Of a DNA stretch of 9,215 nt, positions 1-5,892 are shown in pieces. The position numbers and the translations under genes were made by a program. The notes under the pieces were generated by a model. That model searched no databases, had not been told where the DNA came from, and saw only the letters and a program-made list of their open reading frames with translations. Each line of letters begins with the position of its first letter. Position 1 is the first letter of the stretch. Location of the stretch: contig CAIRFY010000333.1 in assembly GCA_903877945.1 (NCBI GenBank), forward strand, positions 1 through 9,215, read 5' to 3'. Source of the DNA: an uncultured Oscillochloris sp. (GTDB lineage: Bacteria > Chloroflexota > Chloroflexia > Chloroflexales > Chloroflexaceae).

Positions 1-112
1 CGCTTGCGGGGGGGGCTAGGGGGGGTGATCGGCGGGAGCCTTTCTGTGAAGATATTTACAACTGTAGTACTATCGGCTATCGGCTATTTTCACGTTAGTG
101 CCTCAGTGATAC
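1..112. other. Gene-free edge downstream of bchL
   Basis: No credible gene. The plus strand has runs of 8 and 7 G at 8-15 and 19-25, followed by GG and GGG at 31-36, so the 3' side of the bchL transcript would be C-rich. A short heptad repeat lies at 71-87. I see no hairpin with a U tract, so I cannot say whether the bch transcript ends here or runs on past the window edge. Confidence 0.6.
71..87. repeat. Short heptad repeat after bchL
   Basis: TATCGGC occurs twice in tandem (71-77, 78-84), followed by TAT of a third, diverged unit. It starts within 45 bases of the bchL stop. It is short and could be chance on its own. It is listed because every other spacer of this operon also has a 7-base period. 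Confidence 0.4.
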
Positions 113-934
113 CTACTTCCAGCCGCCGATCACATCAAAGATCTCGCGGTCGTTCATCGGGGTGGGAATGCTCAGTTCAGGGTCGCCCAAGATCAGGTCG
201 GCCATATCCAAGAAAGGCTGGAGGCACTTCTCTTTATCCGGCCCCTCCATCTCGAACATGGTCTTGCCAGCCAAGCGCGAGCGGCGGATCAGATCGTGGT
301 AGGGCACCTTACCAATAATCTTCGTGCCAACCGTCTCGGCGAATTGCTCCAGTAAGCTGATGCCGCCACCATTCACATAGTCCACGCGGTTGGCGATCAC
401 ACCGGCCATCTTCACCTTGTGACGCTGGCTCTTCTGGGCGATGGCCAGACAGAGCCGGTTGGCCGCGAAGATGCTGTCGAAGTCGTTGGTTGCGATGATG
501 ATGCCGTAGTCGGCGTAGTTCAGGGGAGCCGAAAAACCGCCGCAGACCACGTCGCCCAGTACGTCGAAGAGGATCACGTCGTACTTGTGGTAGAGCCCGA
601 ACTCCTTGAGCAGCTTGACCGTCTCACCCACCACGTAGCCGCCGCAGCCGCTGCCGGCCGGCGGGCCACCGGCTTCAAGCGTATCCACACCGGCGAAGCC
701 CGTGCGCAGCACGTCTTCCTTGGTCACGTCCTCAATATGAAAATCAACCGCATCAAGGACATCGATCACCGTAGGCTGGAGCATCCCGGTAAGCGGGAAG
801 GTACTATCGTGCTTGGGATCACAGCCAATCTGGAGGACTTTCGCGCCCTTCATGGCCATTGCTGCTGACAGGTTTGCCGATGTGGTGGACTTGCCGATAC
901 CACCTTTGCCATACACTGCGATAACCAGAGACAT
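113..934 (-). CDS. bchL: Light-independent protochlorophyllide reductase, iron-sulfur ATP-binding protein BchL
   Basis: NifH-like ATPase of DPOR: a homodimer holding one [4Fe-4S] cluster that passes electrons from ferredoxin to BchN-BchB with ATP hydrolysis. With the start used here (273 residues) the P-loop GKGGIGKST is at 9-17, the GCDPKHDST motif at 37-45, and the two cluster cysteines at C97 (GSGCGGY) and C131 (VVCGGF). These are the family's invariant positions, and the length fits short BchL/ChlL proteins. An upstream TTG at 952 extends the frame by six codons, but the ATG at 934 has a good AGGAG seven bases upstream and gives the usual MSLV N-terminus. It is the last gene of the bchN-bchB-bciB-bchL order, 52 bases after bciB. 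NifH itself is excluded by the operon and by the strong BchL-type sequence. Cytoplasmic. Confidence 0.96.
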   Translation of the reverse strand: MSLVIAVYGKGGIGKSTTSANLSAAMAMKGAKVLQIGCDPKHDSTFPLTGMLQPTVIDVLDAVDFHIEDVTKEDVLRTGFAGVDTLEAGGPPAGSGCGGYVVGETVKLLKEFGLYHKYDVILFDVLGDVVCGGFSAPLNYADYGIIIATNDFDSIFAANRLCLAIAQKSQRHKVKMAGVIANRVDYVNGGGISLLEQFAETVGTKIIGKVPYHDLIRRSRLAGKTMFEMEGPDKEKCLQPFLDMADLILGDPELSIPTPMNDREIFDVIGGWK

Positions 935-941
935 AAGTTCT

Positions 942-946
942 CTCCT
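942..946 (-). promoter_or_regulatory. Ribosome binding site deciding the bchL start
   Basis: The minus strand reads AGGAG, seven bases before the ATG at 934. It lies inside the six-codon TTG extension (952), which argues for the ATG start. Confidence 0.75.
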
Positions 947-950
947 TGGC

Positions 951-971
951 AACGAACGAAGAACAAAGGAC
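951..971. repeat. Heptad repeat in bciB-bchL spacer
   Basis: On the coding strand three diverged 7-mers follow each other: GTCCTTT, GTTCTTC, GTTCGTT. The last ends four bases before the bchL Shine-Dalgarno. The array fills nearly half of the 52-base spacer. Degenerate and short, so modest confidence. Confidence 0.5.
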
Positions 972-986
972 GGTGAGCCGAGCGTA

Positions 987-2267
987 TCAGACCGCAGTGT
1001 TGGTCATTGGTCGTTGGCCGTTATTCAACGGCCGCCCAAACTCTTCCTCATAGACCTGGGCGTACTGAGCGAGGGCGCGGTAGACGTGGCCGGGCACAAT
1101 CCGCTGCTCCATGCGGCTGTGCTCATCACGGACATACTGGAGGTTACGCAGCAGCTTCATCTCAATGACCGAGCGAGCAAATTCCATGCCACGTGGGCCA
1201 CGGTTGCGCTGCATCCAGGCGATCAATCTGCGGATGGGAAATGGCGGACGCCCGCGCGGGCGTTTGAGCATGCGTACATACTCGCTGATCCCGACAAGGC
1301 GGTTGCCGCGCTGGGTAAAGGTACCAAACTCAAGGAAGGGTCGGATCAGAGTGAACAATTCCTCACCAACCTCTGTCCGCACCATCGTCCACTGCCAGCG
1401 TTCGGGGGGCGGCAGCGGCGCGGCCAGGTAGCCGATGGTGATGTCCGCCAGAGTGTTCTGGTAGTCGAAGCATGAGAGACACGCCGCCGGGAAGATCCCG
1501 CGCTCCCCGCCCAGCGCCGAAACATCGAGATCGACGTAGTTCACCTTCTCGATATGGCCGTCCTCATGGCGCATCCAGACCCGAAAATCCTGCATGAACT
1601 CATGATGGACGATAGTTTCAGGCGATTTCGAGGCGGTATTGAGGAAGCGCAGCAGATCGGGGTAGGCCACGTTGTCGGTGCATGGAATGCCGATAATATA
1701 GAGTTTCTCTAGGCCGAGCTGATCCTGAATGGCTCGCAGGGCGTGTACCTGACAGCTTGTGCCGATAAAGGCCAGGCGTCTCACGCCGCTCTCGCGCACC
1801 TGATCGAGCATGTCCAGGTTAGGCGAAAGGCAGGGCTTATTGCGGGCGCTGGCGATCACCTCCGCTGGCGTGCGGGCGAGGACCGGCAGCGGCGCGTGGT
1901 GCGTACCCGGCACCGTCGCCGTTGTGATCACCCCATCGACCACGCCGCGCTCAAGTAGCAGCGCACCGAGCTTCGTGACGATCCCGCTCCACTGGGCCTC
2001 GGGGTTCTGCTTCGCCATTCGGATGACGTGGACCGAGCGAGAGATCCCAAAAAGCAACTCGTCGCCATCGTTTCGGTTGCGCCCGTGCAGCTTCCGCTCG
2101 ATCTGCTCGCTCTTATTCTCCACAAACACGCAGACCTGCGGCAACAGCGGGCGGTAGCTGCTGGAGCAAATCCCGCAGTCGCTACAGAGCTTGGGCCGAC
2201 CCTTGAGCCGCTCGGCTGCGCTCAGCAGCGTGATCTCGTGGAGTGGTCTGGACGTTGCTGTCGTCAT
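987..2267 (-). CDS. bciB: Probable ferredoxin-dependent divinyl (proto)chlorophyllide 8-vinyl reductase, BciB/FrhB family
   Basis: 426 residues of the coenzyme F420 hydrogenase beta-subunit (FrhB) fold. The N-terminal cysteine cluster is C28-x2-C31-x2-C34-x11-C46 (LCSDCGICSS). Further conserved cysteines are C146 (KPCLSPN), C172 (GTSCQVHALR), C196 (GIPCTDN) and the pair C263/C266 (ACLSCFDYQNTLADITIGY). This pattern of [4Fe-4S] and flavin-binding segments is that of BciB, which reduces the C8 vinyl group of divinyl pigments with reduced ferredoxin. Its place between bchB and bchL makes that role much more likely than F420 chemistry; other FrhB-like flavoproteins cannot be fully excluded. The ATG at 2267 has no Shine-Dalgarno: the leader is pure heptad array. 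The last dozen residues (NNGQRPMTNTAV) are encoded by another heptad array and look like an acquired tail. Cytoplasmic. Confidence 0.8.
   Translation of the reverse strand: MTTATSRPLHEITLLSAAERLKGRPKLCSDCGICSSSYRPLLPQVCVFVENKSEQIERKLHGRNRNDGDELLFGISRSVHVIRMAKQNPEAQWSGIVTKLGALLLERGVVDGVITTATVPGTHHAPLPVLARTPAEVIASARNKPCLSPNLDMLDQVRESGVRRLAFIGTSCQVHALRAIQDQLGLEKLYIIGIPCTDNVAYPDLLRFLNTASKSPETIVHHEFMQDFRVWMRHEDGHIEKVNYVDLDVSALGGERGIFPAACLSCFDYQNTLADITIGYLAAPLPPPERWQWTMVRTEVGEELFTLIRPFLEFGTFTQRGNRLVGISEYVRMLKRPRGRPPFPIRRLIAWMQRNRGPRGMEFARSVIEMKLLRNLQYVRDEHSRMEQRIVPGHVYRALAQYAQVYEEEFGRPLNNGQRPMTNTAV
1002..1022. repeat. Heptad repeat encoding the bciB C-terminal tail
   Basis: The plus strand reads GGTCATT, GGTCGTT, GGCCGTT in tandem. 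It lies inside the bciB reading frame and encodes most of its last residues. The middle unit also occurs, in the opposite orientation, at 5900-5906 upstream of bchN. Confidence 0.6.
1016..1033. repeat. Small inverted repeat at the 3' end of bciB
   Basis: GGCCGTT at 1016-1022 and AACGGCC at 1027-1033 are perfect inverted copies with a 4-base loop (ATTC). There is no U tract, so it is not a typical terminator. It could form a small mRNA hairpin near the end of bciB. Confidence 0.4.
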
Positions 2268-2271
2268 AGTG

Positions 2272-2330
2272 ATTTTAGATTTTAGATTTTAGATTTTAGA
2301 TTTTGGATTTTGGATTTTGGATTTTAGATT
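2272..2330. repeat. ATTTTAG/ATTTTGG heptad array before bciB
   Basis: Eight tandem units plus three bases, starting at 2272, 2279, 2286 and so on: four ATTTTAG, three ATTTTGG, then ATTTTAG. It ends five bases before the bciB start codon and supplies the whole bciB leader, which on the coding strand is AT-rich CTAAAAT/CCAAAAT with no Shine-Dalgarno. It pairs with the inverted array at 2333-2363. Confidence 0.95.
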
Positions 2331-2332
2331 GC

Positions 2333-2363
2333 AATCCAAAATCCAAAATCTAAAACCCAAAAT
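2333..2363. repeat. Inverted partner heptad array after bchB
   Basis: Reverse-oriented heptads (CCAAAAT type, 31 bases) that begin two bases after the bchB stop. In the bch transcript this arm can pair with 2300-2330: by hand I count 28 Watson-Crick pairs, 2 G-U pairs and 1 mismatch over 31 positions, around a central GC at 2331-2332. In the opposite strand the two G-U pairs become A-C mismatches, so the fold favours the bch mRNA. Confidence 0.85.
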
Positions 2364-2365
2364 GG

Positions 2366-4036
2366 TTACGCGCCAATGTTCTCTTTTGCAGTCAGTAGCA
2401 CATCGGCAGTAATCAGCGTGATACCGCGCTCGCGGGCGTACTTCTCGACATTGCCGCGTGCCTTACCGCGCACGAAGAAGGGGATCTTCTTCAGCATCGT
2501 CTCGGCATCGGCTGACCAGGTGACAGATTGAGCGGGTGACACCGTACCAGAAGGTGCCGCCTCCGCGATAGCCACACTCACAGCGACCGGTGCCCCCACC
2601 GCGTCCCCGTGTCCCCCTGTCCCCGTGTCAGCCTGTCCCCCTGTCCCCGTGTCCCCGTGTCCCCCTGTCACCGCGTCCCCGTGTCCCCCTGTCACCGCGT
2701 CCCCGTGCTCCAGCCCCGCGTCTCCGAACAGGTCGATCAGATGCTTCTCCATACCGAGGGTACAGGTCGTATACACCTCGTCGGCAATCACATCAGCGCC
2801 GTCGAATCCAAGGAAGGGCCGGTAGGAGAGCAAGTGGTTCTCGATATGGGTGGGCGGCGCGATCACCATGCAGTTCAGTTCGTGCTTGCGGGCGGTGTGG
2901 CGCTCCATCTGGGTGCCGCAGATCAGCTCAGGGCGCAACTCGGCGATGCGCGCCGCCGTCACCTGGAACTCATCGGTAGCCAGGAACTGCTCATCGCTCA
3001 CGTAGCCCTGGAGTTGCTCACGCACCCAGCTCGCCTCGCGCAGCAGGTAGGTGCCTGCGCCAGCAATCGGCATGCCCAGTTCATCGTGCAAGAACTTAGT
3101 CATACCCACAGTATGAGTGGCATCGCCGAAGACAAAGGCCGACTTACCGATATAGCTGTCCATATCAGCGGTACGGGCGAACCAGGGCACCGCCGAGGGT
3201 GCCGACATTCCATCGAGGGAGAAGGCGGTCAGCGGGGGCATCCGAATAACCGGGCCGTTCCGTCGGGCACCGATCTCATTCAGCGAGTCCACGAGCGCCC
3301 TGAGCCAGCGCAAGGTCGGCTGAACGCCAAGCGGAGCCTCGCGCAGAGCGGGCGTGCCGAACTGACCCTCCAGGTAGTCGGCGGCACCGGCACCCAATTC
3401 GCGGTAGGGCGCAATGTTCAGCCAGGCGGCCGGCAGGCGGCGCAGGTCGTCCACGCTGGCCCCCCAAGGGGCCACCACATTCACCTGCACGCCAAGGGTG
3501 TTGAGCATCCGCCGGATGCTCGTGAGGTCGTGGCGCACATGAAAGCCCAGGGATGCCGGGCCAAGGATATTCACGCTCGGCCGCTCGGTGAGCGGCTGAG
3601 GTGCGGCATACCGTCGCACCAACTCGCTGAACAGACCCTCAGCGGCCCCATTCTCCTGCATACGGTACGGGTTCGCATCATAGACCAGCACATCCGTATC
3701 CAGATTAGCCGAAGACGCCGTGACCTCCAGGTTTTCCTGGAGCAGAATCGTACTGCACGAAGCGACGACAACAATCAGGTCAGGGTGCAACTTCTCCTCA
3801 ACCTGGCGCAGGGTCTCGGGCAGGCGGATCGTGCCGCGTGCGAGGTCGGTGCCACTCACCACCGACGTGGTCATCGCAGGAAACGAGGGCGTGCGCTCCA
3901 GCATCGTAAAGATCGTGGTCACATAATCATCGCCCTGAGGGGCGTGAAAGACCGCGTGAACATTGCGCATGCTGTTCATCACCCGGCCAACGCCGTGGTG
4001 GGCGGTACCCTCATACATCCAGTAGGCAAGACGCAT
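2366..4036 (-). CDS. bchB: Light-independent protochlorophyllide reductase subunit BchB
   Basis: With BchN it forms the nitrogenase MoFe-like catalytic component of DPOR, which reduces ring D of protochlorophyllide. 556 residues. Asp36 in HAPQGDD sits at the position of the unusual aspartate ligand of the NB [4Fe-4S] cluster, and Asp275 in FSLDGMSAP fits the catalytic aspartate of the family. The conserved GTQMERH (374-380) and YTTCTLGMEKHLIDLFG (422-438) follow. A C-terminal PCP_red-type domain covers roughly 505-550 (WSADAETMLKKIPFFVRGKA and onward). Between core and C-terminal domain, residues about 445-479 are a glycine-rich repeat with an 8-residue period (GDAVTGGH), encoded by an octanucleotide array; this is an insertion in a linker. 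The ATG at 4036 has GGAG five bases upstream. Second gene of the operon, separated from bchN by a 376-base repeat-filled spacer. Confidence 0.95.
   Translation of the reverse strand: MRLAYWMYEGTAHHGVGRVMNSMRNVHAVFHAPQGDDYVTTIFTMLERTPSFPAMTTSVVSGTDLARGTIRLPETLRQVEEKLHPDLIVVVASCSTILLQENLEVTASSANLDTDVLVYDANPYRMQENGAAEGLFSELVRRYAAPQPLTERPSVNILGPASLGFHVRHDLTSIRRMLNTLGVQVNVVAPWGASVDDLRRLPAAWLNIAPYRELGAGAADYLEGQFGTPALREAPLGVQPTLRWLRALVDSLNEIGARRNGPVIRMPPLTAFSLDGMSAPSAVPWFARTADMDSYIGKSAFVFGDATHTVGMTKFLHDELGMPIAGAGTYLLREASWVREQLQGYVSDEQFLATDEFQVTAARIAELRPELICGTQMERHTARKHELNCMVIAPPTHIENHLLSYRPFLGFDGADVIADEVYTTCTLGMEKHLIDLFGDAGLEHGDAVTGGHGDAVTGGHGDTGTGGQADTGTGGHGDAVGAPVAVSVAIAEAAPSGTVSPAQSVTWSADAETMLKKIPFFVRGKARGNVEKYARERGITLITADVLLTAKENIGA
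2599..2702. repeat. Octanucleotide tandem array inside bchB
   Basis: Thirteen consecutive 8-base units with consensus CCNNGTCM on the plus strand (CCGTGTCC, CCCTGTCC, CCCTGTCA, CCGCGTCC variants), plus a partial unit to about 2711. Three units (24 bases) make one 8-residue protein period. It sits in the linker between the BchB core and its C-terminal domain. Eight is not a multiple of three, so single-unit changes shift the frame. Confidence 0.95.
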
Positions 4037-4041
4037 ACGAA

Positions 4042-4045
4042 CTCC
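4042..4045 (-). promoter_or_regulatory. bchB ribosome binding site abutting a heptad array
   Basis: GGAG on the minus strand, five bases before the bchB ATG. The CATTTTG heptad array at 4050-4077 ends only four bases upstream, so the Shine-Dalgarno survives at the very edge of repeat DNA. Confidence 0.7.
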
Positions 4046-4049
4046 AATT

Positions 4050-4231
4050 CAAAATGCAAAATGCAAAATGCAAAATGCAGAACGCAAGGTACGAGGTGCA
4101 AGCTGCACTATTGTCAGCGACCGCTCAATCCACAATCCGCAATCCACAATCCACAATCCACAATCTACAATCTACAGTTCCTGCAAAGGGATGACATCCC
4201 CCGGTGCCGACGGCATGATGCCCGTTGTCCA
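4050..4231. repeat. Repeat cassette, copy A (bchB-proximal)
   Basis: First of two tandem copies of a composite cassette; the other is 4235-4472. In plus-strand order: four CAAAATG units (4050-4077); diverged heptads CAGAACG, CAAGGTA, CGAGGTG, CAAGCTG, CACTATT (4078-4112); a short GTCAGCGACCGCT link; seven CAATCCA-type units (4126-4174); then 60 bases identical to the 3' end of bchN (4172-4231). Against copy B the middle block is offset by 185 bases and the end by 241. The 56-base difference is exactly eight heptads. In the non-repetitive middle I count three substitutions. Confidence 0.92.
4172..4231 (-). pseudogene. Duplicated 3' fragment of bchN
   Basis: Sixty bases identical to 4413-4472, the last 19 codons (WTTGIMPSAPGDVIPLQEL) and TAG of bchN. 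There is no start codon or ribosome binding site in front, so it is not expressed as a gene. It is a dead fragment carried along when the neighbouring heptad cassette duplicated. Perfect identity suggests a recent event or ongoing conversion. Confidence 0.93.
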
Positions 4232-4234
4232 ATG

Positions 4235-4472
4235 CAAAATGCAAAATGCAAAATGCAAAATGCAGAACGCAAGGTGCGAGGTGCAAGCTGCACTATTGTC
4301 GGCGACCGCACAATCCGCAATCCACAATCCACAATCCACAATCCACAATCCACAATCCGCAATCCACAATCCACAATCCGCAATCCACAATCCACAATCC
4401 ACAATCTACAATCTACAGTTCCTGCAAAGGGATGACATCCCCCGGTGCCGACGGCATGATGCCCGTTGTCCA
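4235..4472. repeat. Repeat cassette, copy B (overlapping the bchN end)
   Basis: Second copy of the cassette. Four CAAAATG units (4235-4262), the same diverged heptads to about 4297, GTCGGCGACCGCA, then fifteen CAATCCA-type units (4311-4415, variants CAATCCG and CAATCTA), ending in the genuine bchN 3' end. The TAG stop of bchN (4413-4415) is part of the last CAATCTA unit, so gene and array share bases. Confidence 0.92.
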
Positions 4473-5696
4473 CACCGGATCGATGCCAAGGGGGTCAAGG
4501 ATGGCGTGGCGACGCAATGCCTTGGTGAAGGTTGCCGCCAGGATGTTCACACCGGCCCAGCCGTGAATGGGCATGAAGGCAAACTCCGTGCCCCACTTGG
4601 CCACCAGACCCTTGCCAACGAGTGGGTTCGTCGTGATCATATTCGAGATAATCAGGTCGGGCTGGTACGTGGCAATATCGCGGAGTTGCCGGTCAAAGTT
4701 GGCCTGCTCAACCAGGGGGACGCCTTCAAGACGCTCAAGCTCGCGAGAGTGGAAGCGCCGATTGATCGCCGGGGTGCTACACTCGACGATCTCGGCCCCG
4801 CAGGCGCGCAGGAAGCGAGCCAGGGGCAGTTCCATGAGAATATCGCTGGCAAAGAAGACCTTCTTACCGCGCAGCAGTTCGGTGTGACTAGAAATCCGCT
4901 CCCAGGCCGCCGCCTCGCGCTCAGCCAGGTCAACCTTAATCCCAAACTCAGCGGCCAGATCCTCCCAGAAAGCCCGGCAGCCATCGGGGCCAAAGGGGAA
5001 GAGCGAAGAGAGTATCGTACAGTTGCGATCAGTGCGCAACTGCGAGGCGATTTTGGGCAAAAATGGCTGAAGTGGAGCGATGATCGTACCGGGGCCAATC
5101 GGCGGCATTTCAGAGAAGTGCGCTGCGGGCAGGAAACCGGCCACCGGGATGCCCAGGCGAGCCGCCTCCATCGCAAAATCTTCGGCCACTGCATCGTTCA
5201 CCGAGCCAAGGAAGACCACGCGCTTATCTTCGGGCGGGGCCACCGGACAGAAGGGCAGCAGCGCCTGCAGCACCGAGTCCTCGCTTTGGGCGAAGGTAAA
5301 ATCCAGGCCGGAGGCCGGAACAAACAACACCGGCAGTTCGGGCGTGCTGAGGGAATGGGCCAGACCCTCGAACTCAACCTTCATAACCTCGGGGGTACAG
5401 GAGGAGAGCAGGAAGATTACAGAGGGATTATGCTCGCGCTTGATCTCGGCGATCTGGTCGGAAATGTCCGGCTGCGCAGATGAGAGATCAGACTCCTCAA
5501 GCAGCGAAACCGCGAAGCGCGGGCGGGCGAAGATCATCACCCCGAGAGTATTCTGGAGCAGGTGCGCACAGGTGTGCGTGCCAAGGATGAGGAAGAAGCT
5601 GTCTTTGATCTTCTGGTAGAGCCAGCCCACGCTGACCAACCCGCAAAATGAGTGGTAGAGTCCATCTTCACGGACAAACTGGGCCTTCGGCGGCAT
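4413..5696 (-). CDS. bchN: Light-independent protochlorophyllide reductase subunit BchN
   Basis: Partner of BchB in the catalytic component of DPOR; it supplies three cysteine ligands of the NB cluster and part of the protochlorophyllide pocket. With the start used here (427 residues) these are C18 (HSFCGLV), C43 (GTHTCAHLLQNT) and C100 (LLSSCTPEV), spaced as in the family. The C-terminal half contains IISNMITTNPLVGKGLVAKW and GWAGVNILAATFTKALRRH, typical of BchN/ChlN. The frame is open from an ATG at 5741, but ATG 5696 has AGGAG six bases upstream and begins MPPKAQF, so I use 5696. First gene of the operon. The last 19 codons are repeated downstream at 4172-4231, and its stop codon lies in a heptad unit, so the extreme C-terminus may have been remodelled by the repeat. 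Confidence 0.95.
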   Translation of the reverse strand: MPPKAQFVREDGLYHSFCGLVSVGWLYQKIKDSFFLILGTHTCAHLLQNTLGVMIFARPRFAVSLLEESDLSSAQPDISDQIAEIKREHNPSVIFLLSSCTPEVMKVEFEGLAHSLSTPELPVLFVPASGLDFTFAQSEDSVLQALLPFCPVAPPEDKRVVFLGSVNDAVAEDFAMEAARLGIPVAGFLPAAHFSEMPPIGPGTIIAPLQPFLPKIASQLRTDRNCTILSSLFPFGPDGCRAFWEDLAAEFGIKVDLAEREAAAWERISSHTELLRGKKVFFASDILMELPLARFLRACGAEIVECSTPAINRRFHSRELERLEGVPLVEQANFDRQLRDIATYQPDLIISNMITTNPLVGKGLVAKWGTEFAFMPIHGWAGVNILAATFTKALRRHAILDPLGIDPVWTTGIMPSAPGDVIPLQEL

Positions 5697-5702
5697 TGGA
5701 GT

Positions 5703-5707
5703 CTCCT
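5703..5707 (-). promoter_or_regulatory. Ribosome binding site deciding the bchN start
   Basis: AGGAG on the minus strand, six bases before the ATG at 5696. It lies inside the longer open frame that starts at 5741, which argues against that earlier start. Confidence 0.75.
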
Positions 5708-5765
5708 TCTCCCTCTTCGTGAGGAAGTCATACGGTATCATGGTACAGGGCGGGGTTTTGATAGT

Positions 5766-5774
5766 ATTATAGCA
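5766..5774 (-). promoter_or_regulatory. Extended -10 promoter element for the bch operon
   Basis: The minus strand reads TGCTATAAT, a perfect -10 hexamer with the TGN extension. No convincing -35 lies 16-18 bases upstream, which is usual for extended -10 promoters. Transcription would start near 5758, giving a leader of about 60 bases to the bchN ATG at 5696. Confidence 0.5.
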
Positions 5775-5834
5775 TCTAATACAAGAATGTGAGCTATATG
5801 CAAATAGTGTGCAATGCCTGTTAGAATCTGATCA

Positions 5835-5863
5835 TTGACAGGGGGCATCGCGAGCGATACCAT
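5835..5863 (+). promoter_or_regulatory. Candidate promoter for sulP
   Basis: TTGACA (5835-5840), 17-base spacer, TACCAT (5858-5863; four of six matches to TATAAT). The leader to the sulP ATG would be about 150 bases. The palindrome ATCGC-GA-GCGAT (5847-5858) lies in the spacer and touches the -10, where a repressor could bind; that role is only a guess. Confidence 0.35.
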
Positions 5864-5892
5864 TACGAGTTATCTCAATCCGTCGATGAAAT

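Noticed and set aside
8..36. G-quadruplex in the G tracts
   Set aside because: Two long G runs plus GG and GGG could form one, but nothing else supports a function and the window edge cuts the context.
813..1475. 220-codon plus-strand frame across the bciB-bchL junction
   Set aside because: Antisense to two well-supported genes with no start signal or recognisable domain.
987..2267. F420-reducing hydrogenase or dehydrogenase beta subunit
   Set aside because: The fold is shared, but there are no F420 or hydrogenase genes nearby, and the place between bchB and bchL points to BciB. Kept as a weak alternative.
113..4036. Nitrogenase (NifH/NifDK) genes
   Set aside because: BchB has the Asp36 position and C-terminal PCP_red-type domain of DPOR, BchN has three cysteine ligands only, and no FeMo-cofactor genes are near.
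4126..4415. Regular repeats suggesting a CRISPR array
   Set aside because: Units are 7 bases in direct tandem with no unique spacers, and no cas genes are present.
2609..4435. 608-codon open frame on the plus strand opposite bchB
   Set aside because: It is antisense to a clear bchB with all catalytic residues, and its ends are translated heptad and octamer repeats, which have no stops in this frame. No family resemblance.
4068..5483. 471-codon open frame on the plus strand opposite bchN
   Set aside because: Antisense to bchN; its first part is the translated CAATCCA array (NPQSTIH repeats). High GC and repeats keep it open.
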